Counted from the stretch's first letter, positions 42,645-51,295 are shown. The stretch: DNA of 52,501 bases from CAZHAX01 sp964530325 (GCA_964530325.1 CAZHAX010000021.1:1-52501); one strand, 5' to 3'. The notes: a model not told the origin generated them from the sequence alone. Numbers and translations are program-made.

Positions 42645-43906
42645 GGGCCGGGTGCTCCTGCGGAATCTGCCAGCTCAGCGTACACTGCTTCGATCTGATC
42701 GGCGATCCGCGGCCAGGCAAATCCTTCCGCCCAGCATGAGGCCCGCTGACCAATGCGCAGCCGCAAACCCTCGTCGGTCAGCAGCCGGTTGATCTTCGCC
42801 GCCAGCGCATCCGGATCACGGGCCGGCACTCGATAGCCGGTCCGCCCATTCCTGACCAGCGTGGCCAGGCCGCCCACGTCGGAGGCGATAACCGGTGCGC
42901 CACAGGCCATGGCCTCCAGCGCGACCATGCCGAAGCTCTCGTAGTCGGACGGCACGACCACGACCTCGGCCGCCGAGTAGTAGTGCTGCAGCTCGTCCTG
43001 GTCCCTCGCGCCCAGGAAGGTAACGATATCGCCGATCCCCAGTTCCTCCTTGAGCACTTCCAAGCGAGCCATCTCCTCGTCCTCCCGGCCGCGATCTGGC
43101 TCGCCGCCAATGATCGGGACGCACAGGTCTTCGCGCAACTCGGGGTGCTTCTTGACGATGGCGGCTATCGCCCTCAAGAGAGTGTCAATCCCCTTCAGCG
43201 GCACGATCCGTCCCACGAACAGTATCACGCGCCGGTCGGCACACAGCCCAATGCGCTCCTTCGAGTAGGCGGACGGCATCGGGTGGAAGCGCTCTGTATC
43301 GACGCCGGGCGAGATGACCCGGATGCGTCTCTCGTCCGCCGAGTAGAGCTGCACGAGCTGCTCCTTCTCGATATCTGTGGCGGCCACGACGAGATCGGCC
43401 TCCTGAACTATGGCCGATTCGGCACTAATCCGCCGCTCCTCCTCAAGATGCTCCGGCTTCTGGGCCACGCTGTCCTTCATCTTGCCCAGGGTGTGGAACA
43501 TGTGCACTACCGGCACGCCCCAGCGGTCGTGAAGCTCCCTGGCCACGACGCCGGAGAGCCAGTAGTGGCTGTGAACGACGTCGTAGTGAGCCCCGTCTTG
43601 CCCAGCCTGTGCAGCCGCCCCGTCGATGAATTCTGCCAGATGATCGTAGACCAGATTTGTGTCGTAGGGTCGCTCCGGCCCTGCGGGCAGGTGAACGACG
43701 CGAGCCCCGTGGCCTATCGCGCCGCTCACGCGGGGCACGCTGGAGTCCTGAGATCTGGTATACACGTCCACCCGGTGCCCTCGCCGGGCCAGCTCCCGGG
43801 TGAGGTCACGAACGTAGACATTCATCCCGCCCGTCTCCTTGCCGCCCAGCAAGGCCAGCGGGCAGGTATGTACGCTGAGCATGCAAACTCGGAAACGACG
43901 GGACAC
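42641..43906 (-). CDS. family 4 glycosyltransferase (MshA/sucrose-phosphate-synthase-like)
   Basis: Seen: 421 residues from a GTG with GGAGG seven bases upstream. GT-B fold: N-terminal GGKETGGMNVYVRDL, HSHYWLSG, MFHTLGKMK, then VISPGVDTERFHP, FVGRIVPLKGIDTLL and the E-x7-E box ESFGMVALEAMACGAP. Known: this branch (MshA, sucrose synthases and relatives) uses a nucleotide sugar with retention of configuration. Inferred: cytoplasmic, making a glycoside or glycolipid; the coupled membrane glycosyltransferase suggests a shared glycan pathway. Exact acceptor unknown. Confidence 0.9.
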   Translation of the reverse strand: MSRRFRVCMLSVHTCPLALLGGKETGGMNVYVRDLTRELARRGHRVDVYTRSQDSSVPRVSGAIGHGARVVHLPAGPERPYDTNLVYDHLAEFIDGAAAQAGQDGAHYDVVHSHYWLSGVVARELHDRWGVPVVHMFHTLGKMKDSVAQKPEHLEEERRISAESAIVQEADLVVAATDIEKEQLVQLYSADERRIRVISPGVDTERFHPMPSAYSKERIGLCADRRVILFVGRIVPLKGIDTLLRAIAAIVKKHPELREDLCVPIIGGEPDRGREDEEMARLEVLKEELGIGDIVTFLGARDQDELQHYYSAAEVVVVPSDYESFGMVALEAMACGAPVIASDVGGLATLVRNGRTGYRVPARDPDALAAKINRLLTDEGLRLRIGQRASCWAEGFAWPRIADQIEAVYAELADSAGAPGP

Positions 43907-43930
43907 TGCCTTTCCTCCCAGACCGAAGGG

Positions 43931-43938
43931 ATTATACT
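43931..43938. promoter_or_regulatory. overlapping divergent -10 boxes
   Basis: TATAAT on the minus strand (43931-43936) and TATACT on the plus strand (43933-43938) overlap. Their -35 partners are poor on both sides (TTTCCT at 43911-43916 plus, 43954-43959 minus). They would serve the GT4 gene (start 43906) and the acetyltransferase gene (start 43983), and could not be used at once. Confidence 0.5.
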
Positions 43939-43982
43939 ATGCGAACCGCCCGGAGGAAACACGGCAGCGGAGAAGTTGCTTC

Positions 43983-44432
43983 ATGAACACCGAAAGCGTT
44001 CGCGTACGGCAGCTGGATATCGGCGACTACGATGCCGTGGTCGCTCTGTGGCGCGGGGCAGGTCTGCACACCATCCAGCCGCGAGGGCGGGACAGCCGCG
44101 AGGCCGTGGCCCGGCAGCTGGCCAGCGGTGCGGTTACGATTCTCGGCCTCGAGGTCGAAGGACGGCTCGCCGCCGTAGCCCTCGTAAGCCACGATGGTCG
44201 CAAGGGCTGGATCAACCGCCTGGCAGTAGATCCGGACTACCGGAGGCGCGGCTACGGCTCTCAGCTCGTCGACGCAGCAGTGCGCCTACTCCGCGAGAAG
44301 GGCATTCGAGTCGTCGCGGCCCTGGTCACGAGCGACAACGAGGCCTCGCTCGGGCTGCTCTCGAAAGCCGGTTTCACCGACGCCGGGGACGCCATTCACT
44401 ACCTGACTATCCGAGAGGTAGAGCCGATATAG
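43983..44432 (+). CDS. GNAT family N-acetyltransferase
   Basis: Seen: 149 residues from an ATG with GGAGAAG about 7 bases upstream. GNAT fold with VRQLDIGDYDAVVALW at the start, the acetyl-CoA loop RLAVDPDYRRRGYGSQLV (Q/R-x2-G-x-G/A pattern) and NEASLGLLSKAGF before the last strand. Known: transfers acetyl from acetyl-CoA to an amine; many such short proteins modify ribosomal proteins or small molecules. Substrate unknown. It converges on the Lgt-like gene with a 3-base gap. The longer frame from 43839 lies inside the GT4 gene and is rejected. Confidence 0.9.
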   Translation: MNTESVRVRQLDIGDYDAVVALWRGAGLHTIQPRGRDSREAVARQLASGAVTILGLEVEGRLAAVALVSHDGRKGWINRLAVDPDYRRRGYGSQLVDAAVRLLREKGIRVVAALVTSDNEASLGLLSKAGFTDAGDAIHYLTIREVEPI

Positions 44433-44435
44433 AGG

Positions 44436-45191
44436 TCACTCCGCATGCGCTGCGCGGCGGCTGCGCCGCCACCTGATCGCCAGCACCGCCCCGGCAGCCA
44501 CGATCGTCGCCACCCCGATCACCTGAGCCGCCCGAGCGCCGAAGAGATACGACGTGTCCTCCCGTACGAAGTCGATCGCCGCTCGCTGCGCGGAGTACAG
44601 GATCAGGTAAAGCAGGAATAAGAAGCCGGCAAACGGCTTCCGCCTATCTACCGCCAGCAGCACTCCCATAATTGCCAGATCAGCAGCCGAGTGCATGAGC
44701 TGCGTCGGGTAGCGCCATTCCCACTCCCCAAGGTGGTCAGGCAGGTACATTGCCAGGAACGAATGCGTCGGCACCCCATGGCAGCAGGTGTTAAGTAAGC
44801 AGCCAATGCGGCCGATCGCCTGAGCCAGAGCGATTCCCGGAGCCCACAGATCGGCGAAGGCCCAACCGGATACCCGGAGGCGTCGAGCGAGCACGAGCCC
44901 GGCTACCGTTCCCGCCAGCAGCCCCGGCTGGTAGCTGTGGCCCATTAGTGAGAAGATCTCCCGCCAGTGGGCCAGGTAGTAGCGCCAGTTGACGATCACC
45001 TTGCCCAGCCGGGCACCGGCCAGCCCGATGAGAACTACCCCGATTCCGCCCAGAACGACCCTCCACGCGCTCAGGCCAGCGGCACGGGCGCGTCGGCCAA
45101 CCAGCACCAGGCCGGCGGCCATGCCGCCGACGACGAAGAAGTCGTAGGAGCGGATGGCGATAGACCCGATCTCGAACAGCACTGGATGCAC
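44436..45191 (-). CDS. prolipoprotein diacylglyceryl transferase-like protein
   Basis: Seen: 251 residues from a GTG with GGAGG seven bases upstream. Seven or so membrane spans; start HPVLFEIGSIAIRSYDFF and motif RYPTQLMHSAADL match Lgt. The Lgt signature G-R-x-G-N-F-x-N-G-E is replaced by GRIGCLLNTCCHG: Arg is kept, the first Asn is Cys, the second Asn is kept, Glu is Cys. Known: Lgt adds diacylglycerol to the lipobox cysteine. Many lipoproteins in this window need such an enzyme, but this one may be a divergent family member with another role. Confidence 0.8.
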   Translation of the reverse strand: MHPVLFEIGSIAIRSYDFFVVGGMAAGLVLVGRRARAAGLSAWRVVLGGIGVVLIGLAGARLGKVIVNWRYYLAHWREIFSLMGHSYQPGLLAGTVAGLVLARRLRVSGWAFADLWAPGIALAQAIGRIGCLLNTCCHGVPTHSFLAMYLPDHLGEWEWRYPTQLMHSAADLAIMGVLLAVDRRKPFAGFLFLLYLILYSAQRAAIDFVREDTSYLFGARAAQVIGVATIVAAGAVLAIRWRRSRRAAHAE

Positions 45192-45210
45192 TTGCCCGCC
45201 TCCGGCAGCG

Positions 45211-45216
45211 AGTATA
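45211..45216 (-). promoter_or_regulatory. -10 box of the Lgt-like gene
   Basis: Minus strand TATACT, about 19 bases before the GTG at 45191. I find no good -35 box at the right distance. Confidence 0.4.
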
Positions 45217-45349
45217 TCACGAAGCTGCGCGCCTTACCACGGACTAACGCCAGCCGAACCCCCGGCGCGCCTACCGGGGCGCAACCCCGGGCCGGGACAA
45301 CGCGTATATGAGGATGAGTGCACAGAGATTGCAGGGAGGGTTAAGTACC

Positions 45350-45547
45350 ATGGGATGCCTGATCGACCTAATCAAGCTCCCGTTCGTTCTGGCAGCGGTC
45401 CTGCTTGAGGTGGCCTTCGCTCTCGTAGGGGCAGTTCTTTCTGTGCTGGGCGCATTGCTGACCCCGGTGTGTGGGATTGGCCTGTTGATCCTGCCCTTCG
45501 GCCTGGCCTTCCTATTCCTGGCCTGGGTGATCGGCAAGGTACTGTAG
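45350..45547 (+). CDS. small membrane protein of 65 residues
   Basis: Seen: ATG at 45350 with GGGAGGG nine bases upstream. The protein starts MGCLIDLIKLPF and is almost entirely hydrophobic, enough for two membrane spans (about 10-35 and 38-62), with a Pro-Val-Cys-Gly turn between them. Its frame extends to an ATG at 45308, which lacks a ribosome binding site. I do not recognise a family. A single gene between the Lgt-like gene and mutS. Confidence 0.7.
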   Translation: MGCLIDLIKLPFVLAAVLLEVAFALVGAVLSVLGALLTPVCGIGLLILPFGLAFLFLAWVIGKVL

Positions 45548-45572
45548 CTGCGCCCACCGCGGCTCCCCGCCT

Positions 45573-45590
45573 CCGTCCGGCTGGCGACGG
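45573..45590. terminator. weak hairpin between convergent genes
   Basis: CCGTC (45573-45577) and GACGG (45586-45590) with an 8-base loop lie between gene ends at 45547 and 45627. Short stem, no T-run. Confidence 0.3.
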
Positions 45591-45626
45591 CGGAAGGCGC
45601 GCTCAGTCGCCGCACGGCCCCGGCTG

Positions 45627-48302
45627 CTACTCCTGCGAGCGCCGTTTCCTCTGGCGCTCCTCGCCTGACCCAGCCTGCCTCTGCAGCTCAAACAGCTTGT
45701 TGATCGCCTCCAGCGGGGTCATCGTCGAAACGTCCAATGCACGCAGCGCCTTGACGACCGGCGGCTCGTCGCTGAACAGCCGCGGTTGGTGCGGCGCTGG
45801 CGTCCCCGTTCCCGGCCGCCACTGCCCGCTTTCCAGCTGGGCGAGCAGCTCCTCGGCGCGGTGGACAACAGGCCGGGGCACTCCGGCCAGCTGAGCGACG
45901 TGGATGCCGTAGGACCTATCCGCGCCGCCTGGCACGACCTCGTGGAGGAATACGACCCGGTCCCCTTCCTCCACGACGGCCAGGCTATAGTTCCTTACGC
46001 CCGGCAGCACTGCCGCGAGCTCGGTCAGCTCGTGGTAGTGAGTGGCGAAGAGCGTCCGCGCCCGCAGCTCAGGATGGTTGTGGAGATACTCGACCACTGC
46101 CCAGGCTATCGACAAGCCGTCGTAGGTGCTGGTGCCCCGCCCCACCTCATCCAAGACCAGCAAGCTGCGCGCTGTGGCGTGGTTCAGAATGCGTGCCGTC
46201 TCGACCATCTCTACCATGAAGGTCGATTGCCCAGCGGCGACCTCATCTTGTGCACCGATGCGGGTGAAGATGCGGTCGACGACCCCGATGCGCGCCTGAT
46301 CGGCGGGCACAAAGCTGCCCATCTGAGCCATCAGGACGATCAAGGCATTCTGGCGCAGGTAGACCGACTTGCCGGCCATGTTCGGACCGGTGATGACCAG
46401 AATCCGCTGCTCGGCGTCGGTGTGAAGGTCGTTGGGCGTGAAGGGGACGCTTTCCAGCGCCCGCTCAACCACCGGGTGGCGGCCGGCGGTGATTTCCAGC
46501 ACGTCGTCCTCTGCAATCTCGGGTCGCACGTACCGGTTCTGCACAGCCGCCTCAGCCAGTGCCGCCGCCACGTCGAGCTGCGCCAGGGCTCGAGCCGCGT
46601 TCAGCAGGTGGCCCGACTGCGCAGCCACCTGCCGGCAAACCTGCTCGAACAGCCGTCTCTCCACCTCGCCCTGCTGTTCCTCGGAGTTCAGGACTTGCGT
46701 CTCTGCCTCTTTCAGCTCCGGCGTGAAGAAGCGCTCGGCATTGACCAGCGTCTGCTTGCGGATGTAGTCGTCCGGTACGCCTCTCAGGTTCGCCTTGGTA
46801 ACCTCGATGTAATAGCCGAAGACCTTGTTGTAGCCCACCTTGAGGCTCTTTATGCCTGTCCGCTCTCGCTCCCGCACTTCCAGGCTGGCAATCCAGCCCT
46901 TCGCCTCCTGCGCTGCGGAGACGATGCCGTCCAGCTCCTCCGAGAAGCCGGGACGGATCACCCCGCCGGCTCCCAGGTCGGCCGGCGGATCATCCACCAG
47001 AGCAGACGAAATGAGCAGAGCTACCTCGGCACAGGGATCGAGCGTTGTTAGGCCACTCGTGCCGTCGTCTGCCCCGTTCCGGCCGGACGAATCCAGCAGT
47101 GGAGCTAGTCGATCGGTAAGCTGCCCCAGCGAAGCAACACCTGCCAGGGCTACCCGTATTCCTTCCAGATCTCTGGGCCTTCCGATTCCTCCCACGACCC
47201 GGTTCGTCAGCCTCTCCAGGTCCGGAATGCCTTTGAGTGCCTCACGGACCGTGCCTCGGAAGAGAGTGTCGGAAGAGAAAGCCTCCACCTGATCGAGCCT
47301 GGCCTCCAGCGTGGCTGTATCCAGTAGAGGCTGGGCCAGGCGAGTCCTCAACAGCCGCCCGCCCATCGGCGTCAGCGTCAGGTCAAGTACGCCCAGCAGT
47401 GACCCCTGCGTGCCGCCGCCGCGGATCGTCTCCGTCAGCTCCAGGTTGTGGCGCGTGGCAGCATCCAGAGCCATATAGCCGTCGGTCGCGTAGGTGCGCA
47501 GGCCGCCTATCTGTGCGAGCGCACCCCTCTGCGTCTCGCGCAAGTAGCTGATGATCGCGCCTCCGGCCCGCACGGCCAGGGGCTTCCCGTCGCAGCCAAA
47601 CCCATCCAGCGTGGTCACTCCGAAGTGGTCAAGGAGCGTCTGGCGGGCGGAGCCGGCTTCGAAGCAGTAGGCAGGAAGAGGAGTGAGGTGAGTGGCGGAA
47701 AGAGAATCCTCGCGGCCAGGCAGCGCGCTGCCCGCTCCCTCCCCAGCGTCGATCACCAGGCACTCGCGGGGCTGGAGACGGGCAAGCTCGCCAGGGATGG
47801 CGGCGACCTCCAGCTGCGTAGTGGCGAACTCACCAGTCGTTATCTCCGCGTAGGCCAACCCTGCTCGGCCCTCCTCGACCACGACCGCCGCCAGGTAGTT
47901 CGGCCGCTTCTCCTCCAGCAGCGCAGCCTCGACGACCGTTCCAGGAGTGACCACCCGCGTCACCTCGCGTGCGACGAGCCCACGGCCCGTCGCCTCGCCC
48001 ACCTGATCCGCGATTGCCACTCGGTAGCCCTTGTTGACCAGGCGAGCGATGTAGCCCTCTACTGCGTGGTAGGGCACTCCCGCCATAGGTACCCGCTGGT
48101 TCTTGGAGACAGGGCGAGACGTAAGAACGAGGTCCAGCTCCCGAGCGGCGACTTCTGCGTCCTGGTCAAACGTCTCGTAGAAGTCCCCCAGCCGAAAGAA
48201 CACGACCGCGTCCGGGTGCTGAGCCTTGATCTTGAGGTATTGCTTGCGTACGGGGGTAGCCTTAGGCACAGTGTCGAATCCAGCCGAGCAGCCGCCTGCC
48301 AT
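45627..48302 (-). CDS. mutS: DNA mismatch repair protein MutS
   Basis: Seen: 891 residues. N-terminal mismatch reader with the F-x-E element (FRLGDFYETF), connector and lever domains, ATPase with Walker A GPNMAGKSVYLRQ, Walker B LLVLDEVGRGTSTYDGLS and the following THYHELTEL. Known: dimer that finds base mismatches and starts repair; MutL is not in this window. Start: the ATG at 48302 has no clear ribosome binding site; a GTG at 48269 is an alternative that gives the usual TPVRKQYL start. The frame runs on to 48893 but overlaps the divergent gene and its promoter, so that extension is rejected. Confidence 0.95.
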   Translation of the reverse strand: MAGGCSAGFDTVPKATPVRKQYLKIKAQHPDAVVFFRLGDFYETFDQDAEVAARELDLVLTSRPVSKNQRVPMAGVPYHAVEGYIARLVNKGYRVAIADQVGEATGRGLVAREVTRVVTPGTVVEAALLEEKRPNYLAAVVVEEGRAGLAYAEITTGEFATTQLEVAAIPGELARLQPRECLVIDAGEGAGSALPGREDSLSATHLTPLPAYCFEAGSARQTLLDHFGVTTLDGFGCDGKPLAVRAGGAIISYLRETQRGALAQIGGLRTYATDGYMALDAATRHNLELTETIRGGGTQGSLLGVLDLTLTPMGGRLLRTRLAQPLLDTATLEARLDQVEAFSSDTLFRGTVREALKGIPDLERLTNRVVGGIGRPRDLEGIRVALAGVASLGQLTDRLAPLLDSSGRNGADDGTSGLTTLDPCAEVALLISSALVDDPPADLGAGGVIRPGFSEELDGIVSAAQEAKGWIASLEVRERERTGIKSLKVGYNKVFGYYIEVTKANLRGVPDDYIRKQTLVNAERFFTPELKEAETQVLNSEEQQGEVERRLFEQVCRQVAAQSGHLLNAARALAQLDVAAALAEAAVQNRYVRPEIAEDDVLEITAGRHPVVERALESVPFTPNDLHTDAEQRILVITGPNMAGKSVYLRQNALIVLMAQMGSFVPADQARIGVVDRIFTRIGAQDEVAAGQSTFMVEMVETARILNHATARSLLVLDEVGRGTSTYDGLSIAWAVVEYLHNHPELRARTLFATHYHELTELAAVLPGVRNYSLAVVEEGDRVVFLHEVVPGGADRSYGIHVAQLAGVPRPVVHRAEELLAQLESGQWRPGTGTPAPHQPRLFSDEPPVVKALRALDVSTMTPLEAINKLFELQRQAGSGEERQRKRRSQE

Positions 48303-48342
48303 CCAGGGTCGCCGGCCACGCCGGCCGCAGGTAGCGGGCAAG

Positions 48343-48371
48343 AGTATAGCCCATCGCCGCAGCCTTGACAA
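48343..48371 (-). promoter_or_regulatory. promoter of mutS
   Basis: Minus strand TTGTCA (48366-48371), 17 bases, TATACT (48343-48348). Its -35 box lies on the same seven bases as the -35 of the plus-strand promoter. Confidence 0.6.
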
Positions 48372-48392
48372 GCCCTCTGGGCGTCGTATACT
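48365..48392 (+). promoter_or_regulatory. promoter of the 48.4 kb PD40 gene, leaderless type
   Basis: Consensus TTGACA (48365-48370), 16 bases, TATACT (48387-48392), then 9 bases to the ATG at 48402. One of the best promoters in the window. Confidence 0.75.
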
Positions 48393-48401
48393 GATTCTGG
48401 A

Positions 48402-50357
48402 ATGGGCAAACGGACTGAGCGGGCCAAGCGTAAGCCCGCGAAGGACAGAGTATCCAAGCGGAAGAAGCAAGAAGGCGATACCCGCCTGCAGCGCCTGCGG
48501 CAGTCCGTGAGGCAGTTCTTCCAGCGGATCACGGCTCCGCCGATCCGGCTGTGGAGCCACGTGCGCACCGCGTGGCGGTGGCTGCTGAACCCGGAGGAAG
48601 TCGGCAAGCCTGTTACTCTGGGGCCTCGGCCGATGCGCTCGCTCGTCCTCCTCGTGGCGGGCAGCTCGACAGTGCTCGTGCTGCTCGTCCTGGCCCTCTA
48701 CGGCATTGCCACGGCTCCCACCACGAATCAGACCGCCACTGCGACCGATCACCTGGGCATCCCGACAGGGCCGGAGGCATCTCCCACGCCCTTCGGCAGT
48801 GGGGGCGCGATCGCCTTCACCCTGCGCCGCAGCGGCAACTCGGACATATACGCCCTCAACCAGGCGGAGCGCCAGCTGGTACGGCTGACGCACGACCCAG
48901 CGGAGGATCGCGATCCCACATGGTCTCCCGATGGCAGCTACCTGGCCTTCGCCTCAGATCGGTCCGACAACTGGGACGTCTACCTGCTCGATCTGGTAAG
49001 CGGTTTACTCATCCGGCTCACTCGTGATCCTGACTTCGACGGTCACCCAAGCTGGTCGCCGGACGGGAAGTGGATCGCCTTTGAATCCTACCGCACGGGC
49101 AACCTCGAGATCTACGTCATGAGCACGGAACACGAGGAGGTGCGCCGCATCACGCGCAACCCCGCGCCGGACTTCGCCCCTGCCTGGGCACCGGATAGCC
49201 GCGCCATCGCCTTCACCTCACTCCGCGATGGGAACAAGGAGATCTACGTTCAAACTCTCGACGCGCCCGTCGAGATCGTCAACGTTACGAACACTCCAGG
49301 CCTGGACGAAGACGATCCAGTCTGGTCGCCCGATGGCAGTCAGCTGGCCTACTCCAGCGGACCGAGAGGTGACAGCTCCACGCACGTCATATCCTTCGAC
49401 TGGGACGAGCTGCAGACTGACCCATCGCAGACGGAGGTCTTCGCCGACGGCTACTCGCCCTGCTGGGCACCTGAGGGGCAGACGCTGAGCTACACCTACG
49501 AACAAGAGGAGACCAGCCACGTGGTCGCTGCCAGCGTGACGGCGTGGGCCCAGTTCCACGAGGTCTTCACCATCGACGGCCCATTGGACGATCTGGAGTG
49601 GACGGACCTTCCGCTCAGCGCTCGCGTCGTTGCCCGCGCCCAGGCCGACGTCCCCGTCACCGAGCGGCTTCTCTACGTCGAGATGGTCCAGCCTACGCCG
49701 GAGGCCGGGCCTGCCCACGAGTTCGCCACCCTGGGCAGCGTCGACGGCGCAGATGACATGTTTCTCAGCGACTCGGTGAACGACAGCTTCACCGCGCTCC
49801 GTGAGCGGATGCTTAGCGAGGCAGGCTGGGACTACCTCGCCGGGCTCGACAACGCCGGGCTCCCTACCTATCACTCCCCTCCACCCGGCCACTCGCGAAT
49901 GAGCTACCACGTGTGCGGAAGGGCTATCGACCTGGATACGGAACCGAACGAGGAGGACCCCCCACAGGTCGAGCTAGTCCGCGAGGACATCGGAACCGCC
50001 ACCTACTGGCGGGTGTACATCCGCGCCGCCAACCAGGACGGCAGCATGGGCGAACCGCTGCGCGAGCCGGTCTGGGATCTTCTCAGCCGCGAGGAAGGCG
50101 GACCTGCGGCGATCGAAGGCGGCTCGCTCCGGGATCGCGTGCCTGCCGGCTACTACGTAGACTTCACCACGATCGCAGGAGACTATGGATGGGAACGCAT
50201 TCCCTCGCTGTGGCGCTGGCGCTACTCCTGGCTCGACTTGCTCTGGTGGCAGTATGAGAAGACAGATGGCCTGAGCTGGTGGGAGTGCATGCTACAGGTC
50301 TACGATCCGGCCGACATCGAGCCAGCGTTCGGCCCCATTCCCGCATTGGAGGAGTAG
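48402..50357 (+). CDS. membrane-anchored PD40 propeller protein with M15-peptidase-like C-terminal motif
   Basis: Seen: 651 residues. A very basic cytoplasmic head (1-75, rich in Lys/Arg), one membrane span (about 79-101), then PD40 repeats (WSPDGSYLAFASDR, WSPDGKWIAFESYR, WAPDSRAIAFTSLR, WSPDGSQLAYSSG). The C-terminal part holds SYHVCGRAIDLD with His503 and Asp510, the S-x-H-x3-G-x-A-x-D type zinc motif of M15 D-Ala-D-Ala carboxypeptidases; the later E-x2-H element is not clear (GWERIP only). Inferred: extracytoplasmic protein joining a propeller to a peptidase-like domain, perhaps acting on cell wall. Next gene starts right after its stop. Confidence 0.8.
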   Translation: MGKRTERAKRKPAKDRVSKRKKQEGDTRLQRLRQSVRQFFQRITAPPIRLWSHVRTAWRWLLNPEEVGKPVTLGPRPMRSLVLLVAGSSTVLVLLVLALYGIATAPTTNQTATATDHLGIPTGPEASPTPFGSGGAIAFTLRRSGNSDIYALNQAERQLVRLTHDPAEDRDPTWSPDGSYLAFASDRSDNWDVYLLDLVSGLLIRLTRDPDFDGHPSWSPDGKWIAFESYRTGNLEIYVMSTEHEEVRRITRNPAPDFAPAWAPDSRAIAFTSLRDGNKEIYVQTLDAPVEIVNVTNTPGLDEDDPVWSPDGSQLAYSSGPRGDSSTHVISFDWDELQTDPSQTEVFADGYSPCWAPEGQTLSYTYEQEETSHVVAASVTAWAQFHEVFTIDGPLDDLEWTDLPLSARVVARAQADVPVTERLLYVEMVQPTPEAGPAHEFATLGSVDGADDMFLSDSVNDSFTALRERMLSEAGWDYLAGLDNAGLPTYHSPPPGHSRMSYHVCGRAIDLDTEPNEEDPPQVELVREDIGTATYWRVYIRAANQDGSMGEPLREPVWDLLSREEGGPAAIEGGSLRDRVPAGYYVDFTTIAGDYGWERIPSLWRWRYSWLDLLWWQYEKTDGLSWWECMLQVYDPADIEPAFGPIPALEE

Positions 50358-50903
50358 ATGGAAGGACGCCTGGTCTTGTTGAGCGGCGAGCGCGCCTCTG
50401 GCAAGACCACAGTCTGCCGGGAAGCCACCTCGCTGGCGCAGCGTGAGGGCCTCACGTGCGGCGGCCTGCTTACACTCCCGCGCGGTGACCTCGTGCTGGA
50501 CGTCGTCGACGTTCGTAACGGCGATGTCCGGCGGCTTACGGTGCCAGCCGGCACTGCGGGTGCCGTCCAGCAGGGCAGGTTCCACTTCGACCCGCGAGCG
50601 CTCTCTTGGGGCAACGAGACCCTCGCTGCGGCCACCCCGTGCGACCTGCTCGTCATCGACGAGCTGGGCCCGCTGGAGATTGAGCGAGGCCGGGGCTGGT
50701 CGAAAGCGTTCGATGTCCTCAGAAGAGCGGACTACGCCCTGGCGGTTGTAGTAGTGCGGCCGCGGCTGCTGGCGAGGACACAGTTGAAGCTGCCGCCTGG
50801 CGCAACGACCGTCCTCACGATCACGCCTGAGAACAGGCTCAGGCGGCCTCAGGCGATCCTGCAGATACTCCACAGGCAGGTCGAGTCGCGAGAGGCATCC
50901 TAG
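50358..50903 (+). CDS. THEP1-like NTPase
   Basis: Seen: 181 residues; ATG directly after the stop codon of the PD40 gene, so translation is probably coupled. Walker A GERASGKTT (about residues 10-18), CGGLLTLPRG, and Walker B CDLLVIDELGPLEI, in the order and spacing of the THEP1/NTPase_1 family. Known: nucleoside-triphosphatases of unclear biological role, some close to molybdenum-cofactor genes. Here only the PD40 gene is linked to it. A convergent sufU gene ends 11 bases further on. Confidence 0.85.
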   Translation: MEGRLVLLSGERASGKTTVCREATSLAQREGLTCGGLLTLPRGDLVLDVVDVRNGDVRRLTVPAGTAGAVQQGRFHFDPRALSWGNETLAAATPCDLLVIDELGPLEIERGRGWSKAFDVLRRADYALAVVVVRPRLLARTQLKLPPGATTVLTITPENRLRRPQAILQILHRQVESREAS

Positions 50904-50914
50904 GGCAGGCCCCG

Positions 50915-51295
50915 TCACCCGGACCGCTCCCACTCGGCCAGCCCTTGCTGTAGCGCGCGAAGGGGAAGCAGTGCGCACTTGGCACGGACGGAGCCCAGGG
51001 CTACCCCCAGCAGATCAAGAAGAGCAGTTTCGTCCAGCTCCTTCAACCCGTCGACCGTCTTCCCGCCAAGCTCCTCGGTCAGTATCGAAGCGGAGGCGAT
51101 GCAGACCACGCAGCCCTCGCCGCTGAACTTGACCTCACTCACCCGCTGTTTCTCGTCAAGACGCACATCGAGCCGCACGGTATCTCCGCAGAGCGGGTTA
51201 TCGACCCGGCTAGAGATGTCTGGCGAATCCAATTCTCCCCTGTTGCGCGGATTGCGGTAGTGATCGAGGAACCGCTCCTGGTAGAGACCACCCAT
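50915..51295 (-). CDS. sufU: SufU-type iron-sulfur scaffold / sulfur-transfer protein
   Basis: Seen: 126 residues. YQERFLDHYRNPRN at the start, and the metal ligands C36 and D38 (LCGD), C62 (GEGC) and C107 (AKC) are all present. The stretch GEGCVVCIASAS has an additional Cys65 where most relatives have Ser. Known: SufU takes sulfur from SufS and passes it to the SufBCD assembly scaffold. Directly downstream of sufS (start adjoins the sufS stop), as expected. The dedicated scaffold genes sufBCD would lie to the right, outside the window. Confidence 0.92.
   Translation of the reverse strand: MGGLYQERFLDHYRNPRNRGELDSPDISSRVDNPLCGDTVRLDVRLDEKQRVSEVKFSGEGCVVCIASASILTEELGGKTVDGLKELDETALLDLLGVALGSVRAKCALLPLRALQQGLAEWERSG

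Noticed and set aside
45255..45297. CCGGGG-CGCAA-CCCCGG hairpin flanked by CCCGGC/GCCGGG as a riboswitch or origin
   Set aside because: It lies in a divergent intergenic region with no other conserved features; I see only a GC-rich inverted repeat.
48303..48893. A 197-residue N-terminal extension of mutS
   Set aside because: The open frame runs through both divergent promoters and the start of the next gene; MutS proteins begin near 48302.
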